This document shows, in pieces, positions 43,193-52,811 of a stretch of DNA of 64,000 nt (position 1 is its first letter; each line of letters opens with the position of its first letter). The DNA comes from Nitrospira sp. SG-bin1. Its GTDB lineage: Bacteria > Nitrospirota > Nitrospiria > Nitrospirales > Nitrospiraceae. The stretch spans positions 43,923 through 107,922 of the forward strand of contig LVWS01000013.1 in the NCBI GenBank assembly GCA_002083365.1, written 5' to 3'. The notes below the pieces were generated by a model. That model was not told the origin of the DNA. It did no database searches and was given only the letters and a program-made list of their open reading frames with translations. The position numbers and the translations under genes were made by a program.

Positions 43193-43552
43193 TCAATACT
43201 CGCCCGGCAGCATGATGACGTTGTTGCAGAAGTACGGTTTCACTTCCGGCAATGGGAAATCTGTATATGGTACAGATTGATCATACACAATGTGACCATT
43301 TCCATCGTCACAGGTGAGCAGGCAGAGGAGTCGGAATTCACTTTGAGCGTCCAGACCTGGAACTCTTCTGCAGCCACCGCGTTGACATGTGCTTGCGCAA
43401 TTGCGATAGCAGCTAGTAGGCCCCCCTTGTTCTGCCAGATATTGCGCCCCCTCCGTGTACAGCACTTTGCGGTTGAGCGAATACCGATACAAGGTCTCGC
43501 TGCCAGAGAACTGGCGAAGAGCTTCGGCCGTTAGGGTTTTCGTGTTGCTCAT
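43193..43552 (-). pseudogene. DUF6876-family gene with a frameshifted centre
   Basis: The start (ATG 43552 after AAGGAGG; MSNTKTLTAEALRQFSGSET) and end (CDDGNGHIVYDQSVPYTDFP ... CNNVIMLPGEY) are in one frame and look like DUF6876. The middle (about 43330-43427) is in that frame nonsense, while the neighbouring frame reads LLAAIAIAQAHVNAVAAEEF then QVWTLKV. So two compensating indels flank it, the first at a run of six C near 43421-43427. The family's YWLLD motif is lost. A product of 119 residues could be made but would be miscoded in the centre. Confidence 0.6.
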
Positions 43553-43849
43553 AAAGGCCTCCTTATAATTGTTATCCCACGGCGGGGGCGAAGAGGCAAA
43601 GAGCCGCCGCATAAGCCGCGGCTGTCATAGCTTTTGGGGGGAGACCTTCAGGGGAAACCAAACAAGAGTCATTGACAGCAAGGCGCGGTGGCTAGAATGC
43701 CGATACCCCGCCCGCTGGGGGTACGTGAGGAGGCCGGGAACACAAAAACCCGTAAACATGAGATCGGCAAGGGGATAGATGGTGAGTTCACCATCGATAG
43801 GCAGGCTCTTAAGCTTGATATTGAAGCCGTTACCGCCTCGATGCGCCCG

Positions 43850-44111
43850 GGCGGGTTTTTCGGCGACCCTTTCAGATTTGGCATTGATGCACTGGTTGCC
43901 GAATTTGGCCTCTTTCGCCCAGACCTGGAATCAGACCCCATTTGAGTAACACATACTCCCGCCTGGCCGACTCCGCTTTCAGGCGAATCGCAACGACACT
44001 TTGCGTGGGGGAAATGTTGTAGTTCGCCTTGAATAAAGGCATCGGCTCATCAACCTTGAACTGCTGCGCGATGAGTTCCGGGGTTATCGTCTTTGTATAC
44101 CTTCCGCACAT
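43850..44111 (-). pseudogene. truncated SRAP/HMCES (YedK-like) gene
   Basis: The N-terminus is a SOS-response-associated peptidase: MCGRYTKTITPELIAQQF with the catalytic Cys2, then NYNISPTQSVVAIR and LLKWGLIP. Just afterwards a one-base shift occurs near 43925: the next frame spells WAKEAKFGNQCINAKSERVA as in intact proteins. Similarity then ends near 43850, well before the catalytic Glu/His region. The gene is both frameshifted and truncated. The sequence 43553-43849 beyond it holds no recognisable gene. Confidence 0.7.
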
Positions 44112-44198
44112 GGTGGCTGATTCCCTAATTATACGTTTTTGAAAAACTCCCCTATACTAAAACCATGACCTACTACTCACAACCAAGGAGAAAATATT

Positions 44199-44480
44199 GT
44201 GGCTAGCGAAAAGGCATATGTTCCAGATTACAAAGATCCTGACACTTTTTACCGTCTTAATTTGCTCTTAGAGCGGAAATCAAAGAATTGTGAGGTTTGG
44301 GTTTACGATGGGAATCATCCTAAGCCTGACAAGATGGAGATTAAGGCAACGGCTACACTTACATCAGATGGCAAGGGAATCCACTTTGCAGTCCACGAGG
44401 AAAGCGGCAATTCTGATTTTCAGTTAGACCGTAGCAATGTGATGGCACTTAAAAAAATGTACCACGAGGACAAGTTTTAG
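44199..44480 (+). CDS. hypothetical protein
   Basis: A 93-residue soluble protein, not recognised. It starts with GTG behind AAGGAG (MASEKAYVPDYKDPDTFYRL). The pattern CEVWVYDGNHPKPDKMEIKA and FAVHEESGNSDFQLDRSNV suggests a small beta-rich domain. Base composition is distinctly more AT-rich than its neighbours. It stands alone. Confidence 0.5.
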   Translation: MASEKAYVPDYKDPDTFYRLNLLLERKSKNCEVWVYDGNHPKPDKMEIKATATLTSDGKGIHFAVHEESGNSDFQLDRSNVMALKKMYHEDKF

Positions 44481-44549
44481 GAGATAAACATCGTCTCCTG
44501 AATTCACAATATTAATACCGCACTTTGAAGACCTGTTCGGGATGGCGGA

Positions 44550-45602
44550 TCAGGTATCCAGCATGTCCCATTCATCCCCAAGCATCCAGCGGAGGGCGGA
44601 TAGTTTGCCGTTGAGCATTCCCCATTCAAAATCATCCCAAGGGCCTAAATTCTTTAATCCGTATTTCTTTTCGACTTTAGCGGCGGCTTTGAGTGCGCCT
44701 TCCCAAACGTCACGTTGAATAGGACGGCGAAGATGGTCTTTTACCGGAAATGTTTCCTTCTCGACGATCTTGATTTTGCCGAGTTGTATTTTTTGACGAC
44801 AGACCTGGTGACGGTTGTACCAAACCTTTGTAGTAAGTTCCTCGATCGCATTGAGAATCTCAGTTAGTCGCCTCGGTTCTTCAATCCATTGATGCTCAAT
44901 CATGAGATCGGCAAATGTTTCGGGCTGTACGCGGCGTAACGCCTCGCCGAGGGTGGTGAAGTAAAGCGATTTCGACCGTGAAAAATAAGCAACCAAGTCA
45001 GGGTGGGGGAGTTTGGTGGTAGCGTTCGGATGACTGAAATCTTTGGTGTTATGAGTGATAAAGGCAAAGCGGATGCGAGAAGATGGCTTCGCGGAAACTT
45101 CAGCATACATTTCGATAAGAAGTGCATCGTTCATGCTGTTGCGTTGCCTGTGAAAAGGGGCGCGGTTATCGATCGCTCGTTGAGCCGCTCGGAGCTTTAC
45201 CGCGTCGGAAATATCAAGAACCGGCGTGCGGGCGAATAGCTTCTCAATCCGGTTAATCGTGCCGTTGGCCGAATCACCTAAAATGGGGATACGGTGATCG
45301 ATTTCATTGAGCTGGCGTAACATCCTGGTCTTTTGCTTTGGGTCGGCAAACTTTTCGACGGCTTCTTTAACTCGCTTAAATGTGCTGGAAAGGCTTCGAT
45401 TGCTCTCTTCGATAAGGCGGATTTTGTTGCGATCGAATTCCTCCACAACGGTGCGCGGGAGGATCAGGCTTATTTCATTTTGCCGGATGAGATCTTCGAG
45501 CGCGGACAGAATGGCCTGTTGCTGGTAATCTTTCGCAAGATCGAGCCAAACGCAGGTATCAATAAGAATTTTAAACAAAGAGCGGTTTCTCCATGAGGCC
45601 AA
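44550..45602 (-). CDS. PIN-domain protein (DUF4935-like)
   Basis: A protein of about 342-350 residues. The N-terminal PIN nuclease begins FKILIDTCVWLDLAKD with the first Asp; RTVVEEFDRN, a NDALLIEMY helix and FAITHNTKDFS carry the remaining acids. A long helical C-terminal part of unknown role follows (about residues 200-350). The start is unclear: no ATG in frame; TTG 45602 or TTG 45578. A short ORF (MEKPLFV) from an ATG overlaps the region between the two TTG codons and ends just past the second. PIN proteins usually cleave RNA; here it is not next to a recognisable antitoxin. Confidence 0.7.
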   Translation of the reverse strand: MASWRNRSLFKILIDTCVWLDLAKDYQQQAILSALEDLIRQNEISLILPRTVVEEFDRNKIRLIEESNRSLSSTFKRVKEAVEKFADPKQKTRMLRQLNEIDHRIPILGDSANGTINRIEKLFARTPVLDISDAVKLRAAQRAIDNRAPFHRQRNSMNDALLIEMYAEVSAKPSSRIRFAFITHNTKDFSHPNATTKLPHPDLVAYFSRSKSLYFTTLGEALRRVQPETFADLMIEHQWIEEPRRLTEILNAIEELTTKVWYNRHQVCRQKIQLGKIKIVEKETFPVKDHLRRPIQRDVWEGALKAAAKVEKKYGLKNLGPWDDFEWGMLNGKLSALRWMLGDEWDMLDT

Positions 45603-45691
45603 GGAGCAGTGTCTAGGCGACGGTACGTTCTAAATATCATCAACCCTGTAAATCAACTGCCTGCCGCCACTATGAAATCGCTTGCCATGTT

Positions 45692-45719
45692 AAACATGAT
45701 AAAATAAATTGTCATGTTT
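45692..45719. repeat. inverted repeat upstream of the PIN gene
   Basis: AAACATGA (45692-45699) and TCATGTTT (45712-45719) flank an AT-rich 12-base centre. It lies about 90 bases upstream of the PIN gene, in the gap before the nuclease gene at 45878, and may be an operator. Nothing else is seen in 45603-45877. Confidence 0.4.
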
Positions 45720-45877
45720 GAGTATTTCAGCGGACAAAGAGTACAAACATGTGTGGCGGGCTCTGCCTCGATCTAAAATCTAGCACTTCGCCCCCTATTT
45801 CACTTCCTACCTCTTGACAAGACCTCAGTTCCTCCCGTAATCGACTGAACAAATTTTCCGAGGATTGCCCCCTCTCC

Positions 45878-47325
45878 ATGCGCATCACCGCTCAAGCCCT
45901 TTACAACATCACCAAGTGTGCGCATCGCGTGTACCTCGATGCGAATGGTGATCCCAAGGACCGAAGCGAGGTCGGCTCCTTTGTCAAACTGCTCTGGGAG
46001 CTAGGCCTTCAAACTGAGCATGAGTACATTGGCACCCTCGGCGAGCTGGCCGTCTCAGATCTCTGCCAGTATGGAATTGAAGAGGCATGGGTGGAGACGC
46101 AGCGACTGATGCAGGAAGGGGCAGACCTAATCTACCAAGGGTGCCTCGTGGACGGGTCATTCGTGGGACGACCTGATCTGCTGCTCAAACGAACTGATCT
46201 CTCTTCTCGGTTTGGCCCGTATGGCTACGAACCCATTGACATCAAAGCGGGAAAGGGCTGGGAAGAACGGGATGGAAAACGGACACACTTCAAAGAACAC
46301 TACGCATTCCAGATCCTCTTTTACCGCGTGTTGTTAGAGCGTATCCAGGGAACATCTCTTTCTCTTGGGCGCATTGTAAATGTCGAGAAACAGCTCGAAG
46401 AATTCACGGTCGCCGACTTCGAACACAACTTTCAAGAAGCGCTGGCCGAGGCGCAGCGCTTGATCTCCGGACAAGAAACATCCGAACCGGTCCTTGGGAG
46501 CAACTGCCAACTCTGCCCGTGGCATCGGCGCTGCGAACGTTGGGTCACCGAACAGGCTGATCCCACGGGGTTGTTTTTCGTGGGGAAAGTCAAGTTTCGC
46601 CTCAAGGAGGTCGGGCTCAAGACGATCCATGACATCGCGGCCATGGATGTGAACGAATATCTGAAACCGCCGAAGAAGATTCCACGCACCGGGAAAGAAT
46701 CGCTGCTGCGGATGAAGGAGCGTGCTCGAGTCCGGTTGGCCGGGAAACCGGAGATTCGACCAGGCTTCACCTTCCCTGTACGGATTCGCGAGGTGTATTT
46801 CGACATCGAAGATGATCCGACGCGCGGCGTGACTTATCTGTTTGGACTTTTGATCAAGGAACAGGGGAGGGCCCCTGTCTTTCAGTATTTCCTCGCCAAG
46901 CAACCGGATGATGAAGAAGCGACCGTGCGAGCTTTTTGGGAATTCCTGCTCACGGCCGGTGAGGACGTATACTACGTTTATCGCACAAAGAACGGAGCAC
47001 CCTCAAACAGCTCATGGAACGATATGAATTAGATCCAGCTGTGCTGGAGACGTACAAAGGGAAGGAGTATGACCTTTACAGTGATCTCATCGTGGCCTAC
47101 TCCGACTGGCCGACCTATTCCTATGGGATCAAACAGATTGCCAAGCAGATTGGCTTCACGTGGCGCGATCCAGATCCGTCCGGAGCCAACTCAATCGCCT
47201 GGTACAATCAATACCTCGCGAACCCGACGGATGAAGCTCCTCTGCGACGGATTCTGGCCTACAATGAGGATGACTGCTTTGCGATGGCCGCAGTGAAGGA
47301 CTATTTCGAACAGGCCCTCCGCTAG
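45878..47325 (+). pseudogene. TM0106-family RecB-like nuclease, frameshifted
   Basis: The first frame (45878-47032) encodes 384 residues of a RecB-like nuclease of the TM0106 type: DLLLKRTDLSSRF with PIDIKAGKGWEE (Asp and Lys of the nuclease site), a Cys cluster SNCQLCPWHRRCERW, a helix-hairpin-helix-like stretch, and YFDIEDDPTRGVTYLFGLLI starting an RNase H-like domain. Near 46980 the frame is lost. The next frame continues KERSTLKQLMERYELDPAVL, then GANSIAWYNQYLANPT and NEDDCFAMAAV to 47325, as in intact homologues. Adding one base after TTTAT near 46981 would restore it. Either a real one-base deletion or a sequencing error. Confidence 0.75.
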
Positions 47326-47648
47326 TTCGCGCAGCTGTTGTCCTACGGAACGTGAACGTTCTTAGCAGGCGAGCATGGCATGTACCCCATTACCAGTCTA
47401 TTCACCTGCGGTGTGTTGGCGAACGCGGCCTAAACCCGTTTCATCAGCCCATGATCGCCCCACAATTAGTAGTCACTCGGCGACAGGACTCCCTGGGCTT
47501 TAACCATAGAGTGCTGTTCTAAACTGGAAGACGTTTATTACACGCTTTCCATAAGTTATAGCCGCAATCCCTCATCTGTATTGTTGCTTTCCACAACCTT
47601 TAGGCGTACGAATTGGCGCAATTTATCACCTGTAAGTCGTGACAGAGC
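47326..47648 (+). other. 323-bp gap without a gene
   Basis: No ORF, tRNA or clear promoter was recognised between the nuclease and the helicase. The last 80 bases are AT-rich and may hold the helicase promoter. Confidence 0.4.
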
Positions 47649-50600
47649 TTGAACCATATGTCAGAGGCTAACCTCCAAACTCGCGTACTTCATAAAGCAA
47701 CCACACCTCTCGAATATACTGTATATAGGGCCGGACTTGAATGGGACTTACTAGACCCCATAGTCATAGAGAAGCGCGATGACCTTAAGTCAGAATCGCG
47801 TTGGCACGACTGTGTTAGTCCATACCAGCACCAGGTCACAAATCTCATCACGTTTTGTCGCCGCCTCCCCGTCACGTTACTCGCCGATGACGTTGGACTT
47901 GGGAAAACAATTAGTGCAGGTTTGATTGTTAGCGAACTGATTTCCCGGTCGCGCCTTTCAAAATTCCTCGTTGTCTGTCCAAAGTTATTAGGACCTCAGT
48001 GGAAAGAAGAACTCGCGACTAAATTTGGCATCCCCTCGACGATTGCGACAGGTCGAGAACTCATTCGTAAAGAGCCAGAAGAGCATGGCGCCATCATAAC
48101 GACCTACAACTCCGCTCGCTTGTACCTCGACGACATTCCACGTGACCGTTTCGAAATGCTCATTCTCGACGAGGCTCATAAGCTCAGAAATTTATATGGC
48201 GTAGAGTCTCCGCCACAGGTTGCTCGACGCTTCCGAGCGGCGCTCCAAGATCGCCGGTTTCGCTATGTCCTGATGTTAACCGCAACACCGATCCAAAATC
48301 GTCTCTGGGATCTTTACTCGCTCGTCGATCTGTTGACGGTCGCGAGGGGACATCAGAACCCATTTGGCAGCGAAGGGATGTTTGCCCGCAAATTTATCGC
48401 TGACAGCCGTGAGAAGGCGCGCCAATTGAGGCTAGAAGCAAGGGATGAATTTCGCTCCATTATTTATGGTTACATGTCTCGAATTCGGCGCGCGGATGCC
48501 AAACTCTACTTCCCCGACCGCAAAGTCCAGATGCATAAGGTTGAACCGACCCCGGCCGAGCTCGAACTCATTCGAACGATTGCTAAGCCGATCCAGAAAC
48601 TAAATCGGCTGGCACAAATTTCTATATTACAGGCACTCACGAGCAGCCCTGAAGCCCTTAAGACCCAACTAGAGAACATGGCTCGAAATGGCACTGTTCC
48701 GCTTGAGCTTGCACAGACGGTTAGCACGCTCGTCACGCAAATGCCATTGACCGCAAAACTTCTAGGCTTGGAGGCATTAATTGACAGACTGAAAGGTGAA
48801 AATCCTGAGCGCTGGCGACTTGTCATCTTCACGGGGCGGCGTGAGACTCAAACGACGATTCAAGCCTTCTTGGAAAAGCATGGTTTAAAGATCGGAGTGA
48901 TCAATGGGTCTTCCGGACCTCGTAACCAAGAAACGCTTGCCGGGTTTCGGAAAACGCCACCGGGTTGCCATGTAATTGTGTCGACCGAAGCAGGCTCCGA
49001 GGGCATCAACCTTCAGGTCGCGAACGTGTTGGTCAATTATGACCTGCCTTGGAATCCCATGATCGTGGAGCAGCGCATTGGGCGAATCCAGCGTCTCGCC
49101 TCTGACCATGCCAGCGTGGCTATCTTTAACATTATCCTGGGCGGGACATTTGAAGAGTTCATTGTTGGGCGGCTCATGGAGAAACTTCAATTAGCTTCAC
49201 ATGCGATTGGAGATATCGAGGCTCTTCTAGAGGCCGTCGGGATTGACGAGGGAGACGAGGAAGGCCCTACTGGTTTCGATGAGAAAATCCGCCAACTCGT
49301 GCTTGCTGCCCTTGCAGGAAAAGATTTCGAGCAAGCGACTCGTCAGGCCGAACAAAGTATTGAGGATGCAAAACAAACCTTGACGCGGGAGGAAGAAAAC
49401 ATCAATTCACTGCTCGGCGGAATGGATGGTGCCGCTTACGCCGGTCCACGAGCCCCGAGGCTACCAGTGGTCACACGATCGATGGAGCCGCGTGAGTTCA
49501 CAATCTCGGCTTTTCGCGTCCTTGGTGCGCAGGTCACTGAGCTCGCAAATGGGATGGTCCTTGTTGAAGAGAATCGCGACCGCCAATACATCTCCTTTAG
49601 TGATCAGTCCAACAAAGAGATGAGAAGCGTCCTATACGAACCGGGGACAGGTCCATTCCTCGACCTTGTTCATCGAGTCGTAAGCTCTGCGCTGTACAAT
49701 CTAGAGGACCTTGATAATCACCCTGCCACGCGTTGCAGTGAAATCTCTTCCGGTTGGCTTCAATCGTTCAATGCCTCGTTAACTGGCACAGATATCCAGA
49801 CCGTGAGCCAATGCTTTGATGGGAATGCGACGGTTCGAGTTCGAGCTACAGTCGCGCATGACAGTTACGAAAGGCTTGTCGACGTGCGATGTTCTGGAGC
49901 AGAACACATGACCCCCTTTGTGCGTAGAGGATTCGATGCAATACCACACATAATTCAGTATCCACGAGACATAGGGCTGAAGTTGGAACGCATTGTAAGA
50001 GATGCCAAGAATGACTGTGGCATTTCCGAATTTTGCCGCTTTTATCTAGAACGACGAGACGAGGAGGTTCGAGCCGCGGGAGAGGATCGGCGAAGGGCCA
50101 AAAAGCTCGAAGATGAATTTACCCCCCGGCTTGAAATGAGCCTTGTCGCCTTAGAAGGGAAAGTCTATAGGCGCGCCGAGGTACAAGTTCGTTTTAAATT
50201 GGAAGGGGAGAAGGAATATGGGACCACAATAGCTCTCGTCCCACACGATCCGACTTTAATCGATGCCCCTCAGCTGATGACATGTGCCAAGAGCGGACGA
50301 AAAGCTCCCTCCGTATGCTTCAAGCAATGCGAAATTTCTGGCCAATCCGTACTTGAAGACCTGCTTACGCAATCCGATGTTTCTGGAAGATACGCCTTGC
50401 CCGAGTTTACAGTTCTTTGTGCATCAACCAAGAAACGGTTACTAAAGGATGAAGTGGAATACTCCGTGGTCACGGGTCAGCCGGTCTCTAAATGGTTGCT
50501 AAAAACATCACCTATAAGCGGGAAGCGAGCCGAGCCAGAGCATTTTGGCAAATGCGACTTTACAGGCATAGAAGCTCTTAATTCTGAGCTAACGACCAGT

Positions 50601-51731
50601 GAAGCCTCCGGAAAACGATATCGGAATGACGAGCAGGATCAATCCTCTTATTCCGGTAAATCCGGCCACGTCTCAGAATTTATAACTTGTGCGGTTACAG
50701 GACAGCGTTTGCTGGCTTCCGAAGCCGAGCGGTGTGAATCGACCGGCAAGCCTACACGTCCCGGTATTCTTCAAGCGTGTTCGATATCTGGCAAGAAAGT
50801 ACTTCCTTCTCAGCTTGAGATTTCGACGGTGAGCGGCCGACCGGTTATGCATTGCTTTTTAAAGACATCGGCAATAAGTGGAAAGCGCGCAGAAGCAGAG
50901 CATTTTGGATGCTGTGATTTTACTGGGGCTGAGGCGCTGAAGACAGAGCTTGCTATAAGCGAAGTGTCCGGCAAGTGGTATAGAGCAGATGAACAGCTGC
51001 GCTCTGTCGTGTCTGGAAAGTATGGCCACAAGTCTGAGTTTATATTGTGTGAGGAAACCAGACAGCCGCTTCTCGTGCCGGAAGCCGAGCAATGCGCAAT
51101 AAGCAATGCTTATGTCAGGCCAGGAGTCCTAGAAGAATGCTTTGTTTCGAAGAAGCGGGCCCTCCCAAGAGAAATGGAGCGGTGTGCGGCAACTGGAAAG
51201 CGGGCCTTACGAAAATTCCTTGTTACCAGCAGTTTGTCTGAGGCGCGAGTTCTAGAACAAGTTGCTATCAGATCCGCCACTGGAAAGCTTTGCACGCCTG
51301 TTGAAGCAGAATCCTGCCTATGGAGCGGACGTAGATGTCACCCCGAAGACCTTCGCAATTGTTGGCTGACTAACCTCCCCCTTCATTTCGAGTTTGCTAC
51401 ATCCGGAAGGCACCCTTCTCTTGAGGTACTTATCAATCTACTTGATGGCAACAGAAGAACGGAGGATGAACCCGAAAGATGGACTGCAATAGCCCAGAAA
51501 CTTGAAGCCGCTTTGGGCAAGGGGCGATGCCGAATAGTTGCCACTTCACTTTCGCCAGATAAATTGCACCTTGCAGTATGCGCTGAAGTTCGTACGCTAC
51601 TCGGGTTTCAACGCAGGCATGCCGGTGCGGTCTACTCCCTTAACGACAGTTCCTTTGTCGGTCGAGTCGCTCTTGGTAGACGCACATCCGCAGGATGGTT
51701 GGATGACTCAAGACAAGCACTAGCTTTATAA
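47649..51731 (+). CDS. SNF2-type helicase with a long tandem-repeat C-terminal tail
   Basis: A 1360-residue protein (TTG 47649, or ATG 47658). Residues about 50-540 form a SNF2/RapA-like ATPase: motif I DDVGLGKT (80-87), motif II DEAH (174-177), TATPIQNRLWDLYSLVD, and the C-terminal lobe with VSTEAGSEGINLQVANVLVN and QRIGRIQR (475-482). A linker domain follows to about 870. Residues about 877-1245 are some 16-18 short repeats of about 20-22 residues, each with a Cys/Ser-x-x-Ser/Thr-Gly-x-x core (CAKSGR, CEISGQ, CAVTGQ, CSISGK). A ~120-residue block is itself duplicated. Partner: the RecB-like nuclease gene just upstream. Confidence 0.85.
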   Translation: MNHMSEANLQTRVLHKATTPLEYTVYRAGLEWDLLDPIVIEKRDDLKSESRWHDCVSPYQHQVTNLITFCRRLPVTLLADDVGLGKTISAGLIVSELISRSRLSKFLVVCPKLLGPQWKEELATKFGIPSTIATGRELIRKEPEEHGAIITTYNSARLYLDDIPRDRFEMLILDEAHKLRNLYGVESPPQVARRFRAALQDRRFRYVLMLTATPIQNRLWDLYSLVDLLTVARGHQNPFGSEGMFARKFIADSREKARQLRLEARDEFRSIIYGYMSRIRRADAKLYFPDRKVQMHKVEPTPAELELIRTIAKPIQKLNRLAQISILQALTSSPEALKTQLENMARNGTVPLELAQTVSTLVTQMPLTAKLLGLEALIDRLKGENPERWRLVIFTGRRETQTTIQAFLEKHGLKIGVINGSSGPRNQETLAGFRKTPPGCHVIVSTEAGSEGINLQVANVLVNYDLPWNPMIVEQRIGRIQRLASDHASVAIFNIILGGTFEEFIVGRLMEKLQLASHAIGDIEALLEAVGIDEGDEEGPTGFDEKIRQLVLAALAGKDFEQATRQAEQSIEDAKQTLTREEENINSLLGGMDGAAYAGPRAPRLPVVTRSMEPREFTISAFRVLGAQVTELANGMVLVEENRDRQYISFSDQSNKEMRSVLYEPGTGPFLDLVHRVVSSALYNLEDLDNHPATRCSEISSGWLQSFNASLTGTDIQTVSQCFDGNATVRVRATVAHDSYERLVDVRCSGAEHMTPFVRRGFDAIPHIIQYPRDIGLKLERIVRDAKNDCGISEFCRFYLERRDEEVRAAGEDRRRAKKLEDEFTPRLEMSLVALEGKVYRRAEVQVRFKLEGEKEYGTTIALVPHDPTLIDAPQLMTCAKSGRKAPSVCFKQCEISGQSVLEDLLTQSDVSGRYALPEFTVLCASTKKRLLKDEVEYSVVTGQPVSKWLLKTSPISGKRAEPEHFGKCDFTGIEALNSELTTSEASGKRYRNDEQDQSSYSGKSGHVSEFITCAVTGQRLLASEAERCESTGKPTRPGILQACSISGKKVLPSQLEISTVSGRPVMHCFLKTSAISGKRAEAEHFGCCDFTGAEALKTELAISEVSGKWYRADEQLRSVVSGKYGHKSEFILCEETRQPLLVPEAEQCAISNAYVRPGVLEECFVSKKRALPREMERCAATGKRALRKFLVTSSLSEARVLEQVAIRSATGKLCTPVEAESCLWSGRRCHPEDLRNCWLTNLPLHFEFATSGRHPSLEVLINLLDGNRRTEDEPERWTAIAQKLEAALGKGRCRIVATSLSPDKLHLAVCAEVRTLLGFQRRHAGAVYSLNDSSFVGRVALGRRTSAGWLDDSRQALAL

Positions 51732-51732
51732 G

Positions 51733-51993
51733 ATGGTTCTTAAGGAAGACAAACTTCGAGTTGTCTCAGATTTGCGCAATGAAGCTCTACGAAGAATCTT
51801 GAGTATCCTTCCGCTATGGACGATGACCCCCCATCTCGAATTTATTACTAATGACAGCTCCGTCGCTCGCGAGAATTATGTCAGCGCTCGATGCGGGATC
51901 GGTTCACGAAAACTGACGCACAATTTCTACGATCTTCCGTCGAGCATGACGAACTTGATGTCCCGCCTGGTTAACCCCGCTCAACAAGAATAA
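51733..51993 (+). CDS. small hypothetical protein behind the helicase
   Basis: An 86-codon ORF starts one base after the helicase stop (ATG 51733). It reads MVLKEDKLRVVSDLRNEALR and has no recognised motif. Tight coupling favours a real gene, but there is no ribosome-binding site of its own. It could also be residual sequence from a longer helicase. Confidence 0.35.
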   Translation: MVLKEDKLRVVSDLRNEALRRILSILPLWTMTPHLEFITNDSSVARENYVSARCGIGSRKLTHNFYDLPSSMTNLMSRLVNPAQQE

Positions 51994-52056
51994 CCGTCCG
52001 TTCATTGCACAGCTGGACTGATGAAACCAGTGCTGCCTGAACTAGATACCTCTAAT

Positions 52057-52368
52057 TTAGGCAGCGCTCTTGGCTGGCCGTACCCGCACTTTTACCTCGA
52101 CCCGAGACCCGAGACGGTTGAGAATCATGATCAATCGGTCAGCAGTGAAACGCCCGAGAGCAGCGTGACGAATGCGCGAAAAATCAGCCGCGGCGACGCC
52201 GGTCCGGGCATGGGCGTCACGGACTGTCAAACGTTCCCGGTCCAGCACCTGGATGATCTCATTGGCGAGCATCGCCTTGAACTGTTCAGCATCCGCATTG
52301 TTCCGGCCGAGATCCCGGAACACATTGCCACTACCACGTACGATTTCCAATTCCTCTTTCCGCTTCAT
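52057..52368 (-). CDS. HTH antitoxin of a HigB/RelE-type module
   Basis: A 103-residue XRE-like antitoxin. The ATG at 52368 follows GAAGGAGA and overlaps the toxin gene end (ATGA). Residues 35-95 hold the HTH (NEIIQVLDRERLTVRDAHAR then TGVAAADFSRIRHAALGRFT and DRLIMILNRLGSRVEVKV). The order toxin-antitoxin and the operator-like dyad at 52750-52767 fit a HigBA-type module. Confidence 0.8.
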   Translation of the reverse strand: MKRKEELEIVRGSGNVFRDLGRNNADAEQFKAMLANEIIQVLDRERLTVRDAHARTGVAAADFSRIRHAALGRFTADRLIMILNRLGSRVEVKVRVRPAKSAA

Positions 52369-52718
52369 GAACGCATCTCCTTCAAATTCTTCAGTCGATT
52401 CCTGATTTGCTCGATCTCGCGTCGTGGTGTCTTGATACCCGCGGTGGATTTCTTCTGAAAGGCATGGACCACCCAAATCTCATGCGCTAATTGGACTGCG
52501 TACACGACCCGGAACGCATCGCCTTTGAACGACAGCGCGATCTCAAACACGCCGGAGCCCAATTCCTGGAGCGGCTTCGCGAGATCGGCCTTGCCCCCTT
52601 CAGCCGCGATCGTCAGGGCTGTGAGGCAAACCGCTTGAGCCTCGTCGGGAAAGCGCCGGAAATCCTTCAACGCAGCCTTGACCCAGGATATCGGGCGTGT
52701 CTTCAGGATCTCGGCCAT
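52365..52718 (-). CDS. RelE/HigB (Gp49-like) toxin
   Basis: A 117-residue toxin of the phage-derived Gp49-like/HigB group. Family features: WVKAALKDFRRFPDEAQAVC near the start, AKPLQELGSGVFEIALSFKG, then FRVVYAVQLAHEIWVVHAFQ and KKSTAGIKTPRREIEQ at the end. Such toxins are ribosome-dependent mRNA interferases. It is first in the operon, and its antitoxin follows with a 4-base overlap. Confidence 0.88.
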   Translation of the reverse strand: MAEILKTRPISWVKAALKDFRRFPDEAQAVCLTALTIAAEGGKADLAKPLQELGSGVFEIALSFKGDAFRVVYAVQLAHEIWVVHAFQKKSTAGIKTPRREIEQIRNRLKNLKEMRS

Positions 52719-52749
52719 CAGCTACGCCGCACATGTCATAGGGTTATAT

Positions 52750-52767
52750 GTTGTCATATCTGACAAC
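52750..52767 (-). promoter_or_regulatory. operator-like dyad of the second higBA-type module
   Basis: GTTGTCA (52750-52756) and TGACAAC (52761-52767) form a perfect 7-bp inverted repeat around TATC, 32 bases upstream of the toxin ATG. Its place suits autoregulation by the HTH antitoxin. Confidence 0.55.
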
Positions 52768-52811
52768 AAGTTTCAAGCGGATACTCGGGAGTGCGTCCAG
52801 CACACAACGAC

